From: Diphasiastrum complanatum
Taxonomy: Eukaryota > Streptophyta > Lycopodiopsida > Lycopodiales > Lycopodiaceae
Direction of reading: 5' to 3'
NCBI GenBank assembly: GCA_029204225.1
Contig: CM055099.1
Coordinates: 63,128,142 to 63,192,141, forward strand
DNA: 64,000 nt
Part shown: piece by piece, positions 32,441-45,966 of the stretch
Numbering within the stretch: position 1 is the stretch's first letter
Layout of the letters: the number at the start of each line of letters is the position of its first letter
The notes under the pieces: model-generated
What the model saw: the letters and a program-made list of their open reading frames with translations, nothing else
What the model was told of the DNA's origin: nothing
Databases searched by the model: none
Position numbers and translations under genes: made by a program

Positions 32441-32997
32441 TGACATGCAGAAGTTTAGATAGCATGCAATGTCATACTGTATGCATGCAAGCCACATGCA
32501 ATCAGTGCATGCAGCATGGAAAGTGGTTTCTATGATCTACACATGTCTCGGCAATTCTATGAGTTGACATGCAGTGCATGCAGTTACACATGTGGATCTC
32601 TGGTAGGTGAATTAGTTCAGTTAAGTGGACTTTCCATGCAACTCCATTGTAGGAATTCGAGTCTCTCTCATGTAGGGAAAGCTTGGCATGTTTTGCCATA
32701 TTGTGAATAATGAGAGTTTGGTAATTTGGACTCATTCTCTCTCTACCCAAGTTCTCTTTCATTGATTTTCTCTCTACCCGAGAGCAGGCTGTTTTTCCCA
32801 TACCGATCATTTAGAATTATTTTTGACATTCAATTCTCATAGTGAGAAGTTAGATTTTTTCATCAGATGTATGCCATTGTGCTCTTGTCATAGATTTTTC
32901 AATTATATTGTTCTCTGATCAATCTTGTGCAATCACAACACCTCAGTAAGATCCTGTAGGGTGTGTGGTGAAGTTCACACGTGCTAGAAACTTCACA
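32441..32997 (+). mobile_element. 5' LTR of the copia element (start uncertain)
   Basis: The LTR ends ...CTTCACA at 32997, directly before a tRNA-Met-type primer site. Its start could not be fixed because no 3' LTR was found downstream. A run of GCATGCA-type words near 32,455-32,585 lies in it. Confidence 0.5.
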
Positions 32998-33009
32998 TGG
33001 TATCAGAGC
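32998..33009 (+). other. Primer-binding site TGGTATCAGAGC (initiator tRNA-Met type)
   Basis: It directly follows the CA end of the LTR, as in most plant copia elements. Confidence 0.8.
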
Positions 33010-33539
33010 TTCATGCTTTGAAGGGGTGAGGGTGTATACATCAGATCGTCAGTGCTTTTGCATGCAAGAACTCGGATTTGGGAGAGGGATTCAAACTCGC
33101 TGAGAGACAAGCTATTTGAGGACCATAAGTGGATCAAAATGAGCCTGATATGCTCCAACAGAGCCTGTACAAACAGAGATCTCACACATGTGAAATCAGC
33201 CCTCATTAATTGAGTGCTAATTCTCTAGATTTGATCCAAATTTGATGTTCTATAGCCTGTTGGATAGGTATTGAAGAGTAGAATGTGTTGCTCGTGTTTC
33301 TGAATCAATTTGATTTGTTTTTAGAAGAGTTTTAGGCAATCAGAGACTTTGCGAGGGTACTCAACTTGTGGGATATGCCAAAGTGAGCACACATCAGTTC
33401 TTTTCACCATTTTCATCAATTTTCACTGTCAATCAAGTAGAATTGGATAGAAGTGAGTGTTCTGAGATCTTAGACTTTTCATTTCAAACAAATTACCGTG
33501 TTTGAGTTGAAAGTAAGTTCCTAGATATTTTTTGGAGCA

Positions 33540-36500
33540 CAGGGAGAGATTAACATCTTCCAATTATGCAACGTGGAAGATCAAAATGGAATCATTATTG
33601 ATTCCACAAGATGCAATATTCATTATTGAAGGATATTGTGAGTGGAGCTGAAGAAGAACCTGCTGCACCTAATGAAGCTGCAGCATTTCACAAAAGAACC
33701 AGAATTGCCCTTCATTTCATAAAAATGAATGTAATTAATGAAGTGTTAAGAGAGATCAGTAGATGCAACACTGCCAAGGAATCTTGGGATACTCTAAAAA
33801 CAATCTATGAAATCAAGAATACTTCTAGATTGCTTACACTTAGAAACCAAATATTTCTAAGTTATCAGAGAGTAGATGAGTGCTTCATCATATGTCATGA
33901 GAGTTAAGGATCTTCATCAAGAGTTAGTTGGTAATGGTGATGCTCTTGCTAAATGGACTTAGAGATGAGTATGACAATATTGTGCAAACTTATGCTGTCG
34001 GGGAGGATCTTCCATCCTTGGAGACATTGCAAGGTATTCTCATTGCTGAAGAAAGCAGGCAAGACAACAAGATGCTGAGGATCAACAGACTTTCATTGAA
34101 AGATGATGGAGATGACAAAGCACTCTTCATCAGAGACAAGTCAAGAGGCAAGGGCAAAGGACAACAACACTTCAAGAAGGACAAAGCCAAAGAAGGTAGT
34201 GAGGATCAGTCCTCACAAGCTGCAACATCCAGTGGCAAGAAAAAGTTGTCAAAGATCAAGTGTTTTTTATGTGGCAAGAAAGGGCACTATGCATCAAACT
34301 GTTTCAAGAAGAAGAACCAATCTAAGCAAGCTAACCTTACTAATGAGGATGAGTGTGAGGGTGTTGAGAGTGAAAGAGAGGATTCATTAATGATGTCTAC
34401 TTTTTCATCTTTTTCTTTTAAGAATGAAGAAGTCTGGTGGATAGATAGTGGGGCTAGTTCCCATATGTCTAGTTCTAGGAACTCTTTCACAAGTCTCATG
34501 CCATATCTAGGTACAAAAAGATCAATCTATCCTGCTAATGATGTAGAGTGTAGGATTGAAGGAATAGGTAGTATTCCACTGCATGTATCATCATCAAAAT
34601 CTTTTTCCTTACATGATGTACTTTATGTACCTAGATATTGACCAAGAATCTCATTAGTGTAGGATAGTTGTTTGATAGTGGATTGGATGTCAGGTTTCAA
34701 GTTGACAAGTGTATAATCTCAAGAGAAAATGAAGTTATTGCTAGAGGATCTAGAATTGATAAGCTGTACAAACTAGATTCTAGGGAGAGTGCTAACATTT
34801 CAGATATTGCTTATGAGACCAAGGTTCTTCAGAAGGATCTATGGCACAAGAGATTGGGTCATCCCAATTTCAAAGCCATGCAATCTATGGTCAAGGAAGG
34901 AAAAGTTGTTGGACTACCAAAGACACTGTCAAAGGAGCTTCTACCTTGTGAAGCTTGTGTGCTGGCAAAATCACACAGAGTGCCTTTTCCTAGATCAAGC
35001 ATCAGAACAAAGCAACCATTTGAACTAGTGCACTCTGATGTTCATTTCTCATCAACTAAGAGCAAAGGAGGAGCAAATTGCTTTGTTTCCTTTGTAGATG
35101 ATTATACAAGCTACTCTTCGATCTATATGCTATCTTCTAAAGTCGTGGTCTATGATGTTTTTCTTACTTTCAAAGCTTATGTAGAAAAGCAGTTTTCTTT
35201 CAAGTTGAAAGCTTTGAGAATTGATAGTGGAGGAGAATACACTTCCAATAAGTTTAAAGACTTTTGTGAGAGAGAGGGCATTCAAAGAGAGTTTTCTTGT
35301 TCATATACTCCTTAGCAAATGGAGTTGTTGAGAGAAAAAATAGAACTTTGTGTGCATGTGCAAAGGCCATTAGGCTAGAAGCTTCTCTGTCTAAAGAATT
35401 TGGGGAGAGGCAGTTGCATGTGCAAACTATCTTTGTAATAGGCTTCCAAATCTTGCAATAGGAGGAAAAACACCATTTGAGATGTTGTATAAGAAAAAGC
35501 CTAAGGTAGATCATCTTAGGATTTTTGGCTATGTATGCTTTGTGCATGTGCCTCTAGAAACTAGGAAGAAGGAAGATCCTGGTGCAGTTAAAGGAATTTT
35601 TGTAGGATATGCATCCACTAAAAAAGCATACAAAGTATATCTTCCTTCTATTGACAAGAATGTTGTTTGTAGAGATGTGATCTTCCATGAAGATCAGAAG
35701 TTTAACTTGGATGATGCACAGATCAAGGAGTCTCATGCAAGATCAATCATCAATCTTGATGTTGCTCAAGATGTGGTGAGGCCGAGGCTTGAGGAGGATC
35801 AGATTCAAGCTACCACACCAAGAAGATCTACACGAGCAAGATCTGAGCCAAGGAGGCTCACATATGATGAAGAAGGAAGGCAAGTGGAAGGTGAATCTTC
35901 CTATCATGCTCTCTTCATATCAGATGAAAAGCCTAAAGATGTCCAAGAAGCTCTTCAATCCAAGATATGGGTTGAAGCAATGACCCAAGAGTTATGTCAA
36001 ACAACACATGGGAGCTTGTGGAGCCACCAAACAACATGCATGTGATTGGATGTAAGTGGGTATTCAAAATCAAGTATAATCATGATGGATCTGTCAATAA
36101 GTATAAAGCAAGACTTTGTGCCAAAGGCTACTTACAAATCAAAGGTCTTGGCTATGAAGACACCTTTGCACCAGTTGCAAAGATGGTAACAATCCGAATA
36201 CTTATATCTCTTGCATGTTTTCACAATTGGAGTATGTTCCAGCTTGATGTTTCTAATGCATTTCTCAATGGTTACCTTGAGGAGGAGATTTACATGGAGC
36301 AACCTCCAGGTTTTGTGAAAGAAGGTAATGAATCAAATGTTTGTCTTTTGTTCAAAAGTCTCTATGGACTGGAACAAGCACCAAGGTCTTGGTATGCAAG
36401 GCTCAACTCCTATCTCATATCACTCGGATTTTGTCTAAGTGAATATGACCCTTCTCTGTATTATAAGTTTGTAGATAACTTTGTAATTTTTCTTCCCATC

Positions 36501-37400
36501 TATGTAGATGATATCATTCTTTGTGGAACTAATGAGAAGCTAGCTGAAAAAACTAAGCATGCACTTGTTGGTACTGAGTTTAAGATGCAGGACTTAGGAG
36601 TTCTTCACTATATTCTAGGCCTTGAAATAGATTTTTGGAAACGTCATGCATTTATAAGCCAAAGTAGATATGCACTTTCTATGCTCAAGAAATTCTAGAT
36701 GGAAAATTGTAAAGGCATAGATACACCTATCGTAAAAGTTCCTATGAAAGATGATGAAAAATCCTTTGAGGACATCACTCTTTATAGGAGTCTTATTGGC
36801 TCACTCATTTGGTTAACAATGACTAGGCCTGGTCTAAGCTTTTGTGTTCATAAGCTAAGTCAACACATGCAGGATCCAAAGTTATATCACTGGAAGTTGG
36901 CTAAAAGAATCTTGAGGTATATATCTTCTACCTCAGATTATGGATTATTCTACAAGGGAGAAGATCTGACATTGATTGCTTTTTTAGATTTAGATTTTGT
37001 AGGAGACAGGTTGGATAGAAAATCCACAAGTGCTTACACTATATTTCTTGGAGGCAACTTGGTTTCTTGGCTATCAAAGAAGCAGACAACTATTTCCTTA
37101 TCATCCTATGAAGCTGAATACAAATCTCTTACAACCACAACAAAGGAGATTTTATGGACCAAAAGGCTATTTTTGGAGCTAAGGTTTTATGCAGATGAAG
37201 ATCTTCCAATTATCAAGAATAACAGCATTTCTGCTTAAGCTCTTGCAAATAACCCAGTTTTCCATGCAAGGAGCAAACACATTGAAGTAGCTCTTCATTT
37301 TGTAAGAGAAAAAGTCATTGGGAGAGAGATCTCACTAGAGCATGTTGATTCTACAAATTGTGTTGTAAATCTTCTCACCAAGGCACTACTCAAGAATTTC
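33540..37400 (+). pseudogene. Ty1/copia gag-pol, nearly full length but frameshifted
   Basis: Domain order is gag (33,560-34,300) with knuckle CFLCGKKGHYASNC at 34261-34302, then aspartic protease WWIDSGASSHMS (34,437). GAG-pre-integrase follows (LWHKRLGHPNFKAM, CEACVLAKSHRVPF), then integrase (VHSDVHFSS, FVDDYT, RIDSGGEYTS, broken near 35,312 before the conserved Glu). Next are the RVFGY/GIFVGYAS-type segment, reverse transcriptase (CKWVFKIKY, QLDVSNAFLNG, IYVDDIILCG at about 36,499) and RNase H (KSTSAYTIFLGG, SYEAEY, ARSKHIE). Stops at about 34,639, 35,313, 36,696 and 37,236 and several frameshifts kill it. No 3' LTR is visible before the CACTA repeats at 37.68 kb. Confidence 0.9.
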
Positions 37401-37679
37401 TAACCTTATCATCTTTTTTCGGTGTGTCCATGTTGACAAAAATTTTGTTTTTACCATTCTAGTAGTATTGTCCAGTATTGCATCACATAAGAGTCATATG
37501 TATTAAAAAAAAGTTTACCAAGGCTCGCTCACACTTAGATTATCCAACGTAGTACTCACTTTTCCATGATCGCTCAAATGAATACTTTCTCGCCTTTTCA
37601 TGCTCGCAAAAAATCTATATTCATATATGGACATTGCTACATAGATTGCTTGGCTAGGCCAAACACAACTACACATATG

Positions 37680-38225
37680 GGCGTTTTGCCATGCGACGCT
37701 GCCACGCGAACCTGATACTTAATCAAAATTTTGACATTTTTCTTTGCGTGGCTCTACCACGCATGGTACATCCACACCAAAAAAATTTCAGGGACCTTGC
37801 CGGTCAAATCCAGGCTGGATGTGGGTCCGGCATTGAATTTTTTTTTTCTCGTGGCATTGCAACCAAAATTCAAAAAAACGAACACCAACATTGTTCGGCG
37901 TGGTAAAGCCACGCGTGGAAGTGCCACGCAAGGCTGTTATTTAACCGCCTCTCATGTGACATCTGATATTAACTTATTTTGGAGATTTGCCATGCGTGGC
38001 ACTGCCATGTGTGGCAAATCTCCAGAGAAAATTCCAGAGCATTGTATTTTTATATTGTCACGCGTGGCAAATTTTGCCACGCATGGCAAAATATATTTGT
38101 TGTAATTTTAGAGATTTGCCACACATGGCAAATCTCCAGAGAATATTCGAGAGAATTGTAATTTTATATTGCCACACGTGCCAAATTTTGTCACGCGTGA
38201 CAAAATATATTTGTTGTAATTTATT
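37680..38225. repeat. Left subterminal repeat array of the CACTA element
   Basis: Palindromic GCCACGCGTGGC and variants (GCCACGCATGGC, GCCATGCGTGGC, GTCACGCGTGAC) recur many times. Part is a tandem repeat of about 125 bp that includes AAAATATATTTGTTGTAATTT (two copies, ending near 38,107 and 38,224). The same palindromes recur at 54.7-55.2 kb. In CACTA elements such subterminal repeats bind the element's regulatory protein. Confidence 0.8.
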
Positions 38226-38700
38226 TTAAAACTATTTGAACAATATTTTGATAAACAAACAACCCTATGATTAATTTAAAAGTAAATGAAATTTTTTTTA
38301 GGCTTTAAATAAGTGTGGACTAATAATAAAATGATTATTATGTGGCCATGATTGTGAATTAAAAATCAAATGAACATTGTGTCAAATCATTGTGCTTTGA
38401 CAAAATCAATATTGTGCTTCGACCAGAGTGAAAATATGAAGATAATGTTTTAATAGATTTTAAATATAGTAAGGATATTTCAAAAGAAAAATGTTTTTGA
38501 AGCGACTATAAATAATCAACGTATGCTCACTAATTATTTTCTTTGGTCAATCAATTTTTGCTAGATCTTTAATAAGATAAAGATTGCATTGAAAGAATTT
38601 GATTTAAAATGAATCAGAAGTGATTGGTAGATTGAAATCAAGATAAACTTGAAAAATGCAAGAATGTATTATAAAGATGCAATAATTACGTAAACTCATT
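38226..38700. other. AT-rich spacer inside the CACTA element
   Basis: No gene or repeat is seen. Confidence 0.4.
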
Positions 38701-38717
38701 TTATCACAAAAATGATT

Positions 38718-38719
<2 letters not shown>

Positions 38720-38751
<32 letters not shown>

Positions 38752-38772
38752 TATATGTATGTATGTATGTAT
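38720..38772. repeat. (TA)n and (GTAT)n microsatellite
   Basis: It lies at the 3' end of the leftward TNP2-like gene. Confidence 0.9.
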
Positions 38773-38775
38773 CAT

Positions 38776-41700
38776 CACAAGATTCAAATTCATCAACCAA
38801 TACATCTTGCAACTCATCTCTGCTTAGATGATTTTCATCATCACTATAGTAATCGGATCCTCTCTCAATATTGTCGTTTGTGTCAGAATCATTCGATTCA
38901 TTTATAGTATTTTCTATAATATTTAGAGAGCTTGGAGCTATTTCTATATCCGCATCAACCATGTTTGTGTTGTCAATACTCAAGTCCTCCATTTCATTCT
39001 CAATGTATGCATTTTCAAATACATGTCTAGCGCGTGGCTTTACTTGAACAACATACCACCACTTGTTGTTTAGTCGATCCGGTTGAAAAAATACCTGCAC
39101 ATTTAACAATGTTAAGTTAAAGAATTTGTTCCAACATGAAACTAAGGTCCACATGAATAGTTAATTGTAATGAAATAGTGTATGTTACTCATTATGATTG
39201 AGAAAAAACGAATGTCATGTAACACATCTGTTCACAATGACGAGGCAATACCAACGTGTCTGAATAATCCATGCTTAATATCTTGGTTGAATCGATAGCA
39301 AAAAGTCCACTACAATTTTTTTTCATGGTTGCATTTGATCTTTGATCATTGATTTTGAATGATTTCACATCAAACAAAAATTATTTTCCATTTTCACCAA
39401 AACACACTTCATATATATCTTGAATAGTTCCTACATACTCAAGCTCTCCAAAGATTGGATGTTGGTTTCGTGCACTACTCCAACTTTCTTGATTAAAAGA
39501 TGCCATAACACCACAATCATAAGTTCGTCGTTTCATATCAACTCGTTCAATGCGATGATGATGACCATATGCCCACATTGCACTATACTTTTGAAACTGT
39601 TGTAATTAAGAAAATAATCAATCATTATACAAGCTACATTGTATTTTATAAAAAACAATAAACAATAAACAAACCTTTCAATCACATCCTCTTGCAAAGT
39701 CCCATTCCATGTCAAATATGACTTGTCCATTTTGATCTTGCTTGTTGGAGTGTATCAACCATCCACTCTATGGTGCATTGGTTGGTGGGCAATGGCTCAA
39801 CATCACGTGAAGGTGCAGCATGACCCCTATGTCTATTATGTCGATGTCTATTTCTAGCCAGCGTTCTTTTTTTCTTCTCTTGTTCAAATAATTCCAACCA
39901 CTTATCCATCACTCCACAATTATAGAGCATGAAAGTAAAAAAAAATTTCTCTAAGAAAATGTGTCATTTTTTTAGGAGCACCCATACCTTGGGGTTTTTC
40001 ACCTTTTACTTCATTGTTCTCCTCATCATTCCATAGCCATGGAGTAGACGGATGTATTTGAAGCAAAAATTCAGTGACATAAATAAGAGATTCTTGCGCT
40101 AACCACCCCTCGGCCATACTTCCCTCTGGTCTTGCCTTTTGATGCACAAATCTTTCAAAACTTTCATGAATCTCTCCAAAAAAAACATCCACCTATAAAC
40201 ATTTATTGCTTGATAAGAGCAATGTTCAATGACATAAAAAAAATGATGCTAAATATATTGAAGCCACAAAAACCAAAATAATGTATTTTGTACCTTGAGT
40301 GCACAGGACCGGCAATACCAATTTCTTGGACCAAGTGCACAAGCAGATGCACTTGTATGTCCAAGATGGAGGTTGGAAAATCTCTCTCAGGCATACATAC
40401 AACCTCCACTATATCTTCATGTTTTTTCTCCACATCTATCTCACGAATCTCCTTGTCACACGTCCATCTACACCATATTTGTAGTATATGATCATCATAT
40501 GACTTTATCAAATTCGTAGGTAAAATAAATATGCAATAGCATAAAACGTGAGTGAAAGAAATGTAAGTACCTGACAATGAATGCTAATTTGTAAATGGTA
40601 TCGCGAAATTGATCAGTTAGACAACCACGAACACACATTGGAAATATGTACTCAAGCATCTTCAATCAAATCATGAGATTTAAGACCATGAAGTTTTCCT
40701 TCTGCTGTGAATGATGTTCATAGTGAATGAGCAAAACCAGTTGGTGTTCTCATCTCGCAAATGACTGACCGTACATACTTGTACTTTTCCTTTGTAAAAA
40801 TCCAAGGGGCTCTTTGAATCTATACGGGATTTTGGCTAGTACTCTTTTTTTGTCTTTGATTCTTGTAGGTCTTGTCTTGCATTAATACTATCTTTTTTGC
40901 CCACCAAGTGTTTCCATATTGATTCACCCACATTTTTGAATATATGCATAGGATCAAACAAGTGATTGATCAAAAGTGTATTCCAATATGGTAGACAATG
41001 AAAGATAGATAGTCTTTCCATACCATTGATTGGCTTGGTCTCAAATTCAATCCAGAGCTTGTGCCAATCTGCCATGGATATTCTCTTTGGAGGCATATCC
41101 TCTTCTTTGTGTATGCTGAAACAAATGATCCTCATGCAAGTATTTGCGATGATTTTCATATACAACTTTGCTTAGATGACGTGAGTGTCAAGCATCAATA
41201 TTCTGTCCACAAACGAGACACGTGTGATATCCGAAAGTTGTAAAACCTCAAGAAATCAAATGCAATTCGTGTTACTTGTAGATCAAAAAATTAAATATAA
41301 ATAACGAATATAGAAAAAATAAATATATAGAAAATACAGATGATCTCATATTCTAGTCACCTGAACAATCATCCAATCATGGACAATCATGCATTGTCCA
41401 CATTAGAATTGCGCGCAACAAAAACTTGTTGTCTTGTATTGGACGTGAGATGTCATATGCTTGGACACCCTTCCATAATTGCTCCAATTCTTCAACTAAC
41501 GGTGCAAGGTAGACATCCATATTATTTACTTTGTGTTTTCCAGGAATTAAAAGTGCTAATATGAGATGTCCTTTTTTTATAGTTAGCCAAGATAGAATGT
41601 TGTAGTTGACCAACACCACTGGCCAAGTAGACCACGTGCTTGACATCTTGCCAAAGGGATTCACCCCATCTGTTGCAAGCCCAAATCTTATGTTTCTAGA

Positions 41701-42910
41701 TTCACTTGCAAAACATGGATACTCTTTGTCAATGTGTTTCCATGCAGGAGAATCTGAGGGTGCTCTCATAACCCCATCTGAAGAACGGTGGCTAGCATGC
41801 CAATTCATCAGTTTCGCAAGGGATTTGCAACGAAACAATCGTTGCAATTGTGGAATTATTGGAGAATGTCTCAGCACCTTGCTTGGGATAGGGGTCCCTT
41901 GCAAATCATCTTGATATCGAGGAGTCTCACATATAAGACAATCTGTTAGTCTTTGATACTCACCACGATACAAGATGCAATCTTTTGGACAAGCATGATG
42001 TTGTGTATAGTCCATTCCCATTGCATTCAACATCTTGCGTGCCTCGGCTCTCGTATCTAGCATGCTATTTCTGTTTGGGAGTAATTTGTGCAATACCCTG
42101 CATATAACCAAATGAATTTTCATAACATGAAACACAATTGCTTATTCAACCAAAACTTTTAACTTACACAAGTACACACTTAGTTAGATAAAAAATAATT
42201 CAATCTTCTTTACCCAAATAAAGATGTAACACTTGTATCACTCCATTTATATTTTGCTTGGAGATTCAATAGAAGCAACACAGCGGACAAACAAGATGTC
42301 TTTGCTCTAGGTTATAATAGTGTATGTGATTCTTCTCTCAATTTCCTTTTCTCGTCAATCACAAAAGATTCGGTACCGTGTTCAGTGGGTTCTTTCATAT
42401 TGTCATGATGCTCATAGACATCATTAAGTGATGACATTATCAATTGTGCAAGAGGCTGACACCAATGTACTCTTCTGTAAGAGAGAAAAAGTATACATGC
42501 ATTAGTCTTTTTCTTCAGTATGATAAAGACTAATACTAGGCAAATAAAATATACCTCCAAAACCACATCAGGCTCCTCAACATGCTTTACAAACTTCCAC
42601 AAATGTTGTGCCACAATTCGCCTTGGTCGAATTTTAAATCCTTTGCTTACACTCACAATATATCTTTTCGTCATACTCTTTTTTATACTAATTTCATGTA
42701 ACAAACATAAGAATAGTTAGCTTGTTGATGCAAAAAATGATTTGCATGACAATTAATTTGTTCTAATTTTTAATAATTACAAATATATAGTACCGTAGTT
42801 CTTTGTCGAGGTCGAGTGCCAGAACTTGATGACGATGATCCTCCACTAAGTACTCGATCAATCATTTGCGCTCTTTTTCGTGATTTGCTTTTTTGATAGG
42901 CTTCCATCCT
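38776..42910 (-). pseudogene. CACTA (En/Spm) TNP2-like transposase gene, multi-exon
   Basis: The transposase would cut and move the element. In minus-strand order: a Ser/Arg-rich start (MEAYQKSKSRKRAQ near 42,905) and a segment ending VAQHLWKFVKHVEEPDVVLE. The TNP2 core is at 42,135-41,377 (GMDYTQHHACPKDCILYRGE, FGLATDGVNPFGKMSSTWSTWPV, NNMDVYLAPLVEELEQLWKG, LLRAILMWTMHDCP). Then come HSRHLSKVVYENHRKYL, PYWNTLLINHLFDPMHIFKN (about 40,940) and DIQVHLLVHLVQEIGIAGPV (about 40,300). The end has KARPEGSMAEGWLAQE, a DUF4216-like segment (39,560-39,200) and an acidic tail near 38,800. Segments are separated by probable introns. Some in-frame stops (for example near 40,836) suggest decay. The gene is divergent from the element's second gene at 45.97 kb. 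Confidence 0.85.
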
Positions 42911-44160
42911 TTTTTAATTTTTTGAAATGCGTTGTGCTTTGAGCATTAACACACAAAAAAAAAATGTCATCTGCAACACACAATGCTACATGTCCATATC
43001 ATAAGTACATATTATTTCATAAATACTACAGTATAAATACCTTGTTTCGAAACATTTCTTCAACAGATGACATATTCGTTGGTTGATCGTGATAAAGATA
43101 TTTGATCTGTAATATACGAACAAAATTAATATTAAATCTTATTGAAGTACACGTGAAATTGACAAAATACAAATTACATACAATGCATCAATTTTGAGAA
43201 TAATGGTAGACATCTAACAAGACCAATCGAGTACTGGAGTTTGAAAAATCACCAAATAAATCAAGACTAGCTTTAGATTTAGGCTATATTAAGTGCATCT
43301 AAATTGACTATGTGGCAATTGCTCCTAGAATCACTATGATCAAGCAATCAAAGCAACAGTAGATGTTTCTAGGATAGCAAATCACTTCACTATCATTCAA
43401 TTAACTATGTAGATCATCAAAATCACTCAAACATAGATGCTGCAATTGTAACTCGGTCTATTGGCTTTCATATATGAGATCAGGAGGGTTGTGGACAGAC
43501 GAATAGCTTCCGCGGAAGCTCGAAAAAAATTTCAGGTACCTTAAGGTGACCAGAATTCTTTGATGACCATTCTAAGTTTATAAAGAAAGAATTAATTCTC
43601 TGAAACCATGCTCTTGGTTATTGTTTCAATCCGTAAAATGTTTTATAGAGTTTGCACACCATATGCTCATTGCCTTTTGAGTGTGAGAAATTGCCAAAAA
43701 TTGGCAAATCTAGCTTGATCAAAACCATCTAGATTGCACATAGGTGGGTCCCACATTTGTGATTCCATGTTCCCACGTGTGTAGGCTACTCTAGATAGGT
43801 CAGATATCATTCGTATGGTTAGTTAGGTTTGTTTGGTCATAATTCCTAGATTATAGGACCAAATTCCTTGAATCATGGAGGTGGATAACCAACCTAGCCA
43901 CCAACTTGTCAAAACTCTAGGATTAGATAGGATTAACAAATTATGACAAAAACGGTCAATCATCTTCCTTATTACATGCTGGATTTTCACTTAAATTGAG
44001 GTGGGGAAGAGCCTTTTGTATATACAATCCATCTCTCATAGTAACCTTAGAATGTTCTAGAGCAAATTGGCAATCTTGAGCTTCTTCACTATTTGTCTTG
44101 TTTTTTTGTGTTTGTATTGCACTCAAAACTTGATTACTATAATTCTATGATATTAGGCCA
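42911..44160. other. Non-coding spacer inside the CACTA element
   Basis: No coding sequence is supported. The part after 44,000 has the look of an LTR or leader. A small palindrome GCTTCCGCGGAAGC lies near 43,507. Confidence 0.4.
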
Positions 44161-44866
44161 TACTGGAGGCTTCATATTTTCATATTTGATCATTCTATTT
44201 GATTTCTCTTGGTTGTAAAATCCTAGTTTGCTAATCTAGATCAAGATTTGGTGACTAGTTTTGCATTGGATAAGTGTGTCAATCAATCAATGGCTCTTGG
44301 AGCTTTACGTAGGCTCATTTATGGTCCTTTGTACTATATTTTCAGCACAGTATTAGAGCCAAGTACAAGAGGATAATCATTGATCAAAGGACTATCCATT
44401 CTTGCTAGAAAGCTAGTTTTGAAAGGGTGAGTTCAAATCAAGTTTTAGGTTGAAGATTTGGGATTCAAACTTGGTGAGGGTCAGCAGCTGTACTGCTGCC
44501 CACACGTGTAGACAACGATTTTATTTTGTGTCATCTTGATGAGTTTTTTGGTACATGGACATAACATTCTTCCCCCCTTGAATTACGTTTGTCATCGAAA
44601 GTGAAAACTAGGCCCAGATCTACTTTATGCTTTCAACTCTTTCCCACGAATCATCATCCTCAATCCGACCCTTCCACCTAATCAAGCACTCAGAGATAGA
44701 ATGATTTTTCAATTGTTTACCTATGATCTTAAGTACTCTTTCAAGTTCTAGAGATACACTAAGTGATAAATCTTTCAAATGGGTAAGATCCTCATCAGAA
44801 CCAACTATATCACCTTCATGTAAACTTAGTTTATGTCAGCTTACATGAAACACTAAATGAGCAGTC
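44161..44866. repeat. Direct repeat copy 1 (about 700 bp) with a chromovirus 3' end
   Basis: It starts TACTGGAGGCTTCA and ends GAAACACTAAATGAGCAGTC. It includes a degenerate primer-site-like word (TATTAGAGCC), a minus-strand LTR edge with a polypurine tract (TTCAAGGGGGGAAGAATGTT on the minus strand), and a minus-strand chromodomain end (SECLIRWKGRIEDDDSWERV). Copy 2 is at 45,269. Confidence 0.8.
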
Positions 44867-45230
44867 GACTTGTCCTCAAATCAAATTCGTAAGCTAAAGA
44901 AATAATTTTCTTAATAGTCTGAAGTGATCTACAATATCTAGTAGACAAATTATAATGCTTTCCAGTATGCATAGTCCTAGAATCGTTTGAAATTCTAAGA
45001 TATACCCAATCACAACTTTAAAAATCTTTCGAAGATCTCTTAAAATCGGCATAGTGCTTAGCCCTGTCCTGAGCACTATGCATAATATCACATGCCAATT
45101 GCAACAATTCTTACATATCATGTGGGAAATCTACAAGTTTCTAGATTTAATAGACTTCATCTCTAAATTCACTAGAGATCTAGGTTGAAAATCATACATA
45201 AGCATAAACAAACTATAACATGTAGTAGAG
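44570..45230 (-). pseudogene. Ty3 chromovirus integrase C-terminus and chromodomain relic
   Basis: On the minus strand it reads DIMHSAQDRAKHYADFKRSS, then KDF-VVIGYILEF (the GPY-type region), then the chromodomain-like SISECLIRWKGRIEDDDSWE. A chromodomain after integrase marks the chromovirus clade. Stops interrupt it. Confidence 0.75.
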
Positions 45231-45268
45231 AGTATTTTCTACTACTGTAAGCAAACTCAATTAAAAAG

Positions 45269-45966
45269 TACTGGAGGCTTCAGAATTTCATATTTGATCA
45301 TTCTATTTGATTGATCTTGGTTGTAAGATCCTAGTTTGCTAATCTAGATCAAGATTTGGTGACTAGTTTTGCATTGGATAGGTGTGTCAATCAATCAATC
45401 ACTCTTGGAGCTCTAAGTAGGCTCATTTATGGTCGTTTGTACTATATTTTCAACGTGGCATTAGAGCCAAGTACAAGAGGATAATCATTGATCAAAGGAC
45501 TAGACATTGTTGCTAGAAAGCTAGTCTTGAGAGAGTGAGTTCAAATCAAGTTTTAGTTTGAAGATTTGGGATTCAAACTTGGTGAGGCTCAGTAGCTGTA
45601 CTGCCCACATGTGTAGACAACAATTTTATTTTGTGTCATCTTGATGAGTTTTTTGGTACATGGACATAACATTCTTCCCCCCTTGAACTACGTTTGTCGT
45701 CAAAAGTGAAAACTAGGCCCAGATCTACTTTATGCTTTCTTTCCCACAAGTCATCATCCTCAATCCGACCCTCACACCTAATCAAGCACTCAGAGATAGA
45801 ATGATTTTTTAGTTCTTTACCTATGGTTTTGAGTACTCTTTCAAGTTTCAAAGATAGACTAAGTGATAAATCTTCCAAATGGGTAGGATCGTCATCAGAT
45901 CCAACTATATCACCTTCATGTAAACTTAGTTTATGTCAGCTTACATGAAACACTGAATGAGCAGTC
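45269..45966. repeat. Direct repeat copy 2 (about 700 bp)
   Basis: It matches 44,161-44,866 nearly throughout, with small deletions. The primer-site-like word reads TGGCATTAGAGCC here. The repeat ends exactly where the CACTA second gene becomes recognisable, so its right edge marks an insertion or duplication boundary. Confidence 0.85.

Noticed and set aside
37384-37400. CACTACTCAAGAA as a possible CACTA terminus
   Set aside because: It lies within the copia RNase H coding end (AKALLKNF-like) and has no inverted partner near 55.2 kb.
39420-42720. Plus-strand frames across 39.4-42.7 kb
   Set aside because: They are antisense shadows of the TNP2-like transposase.
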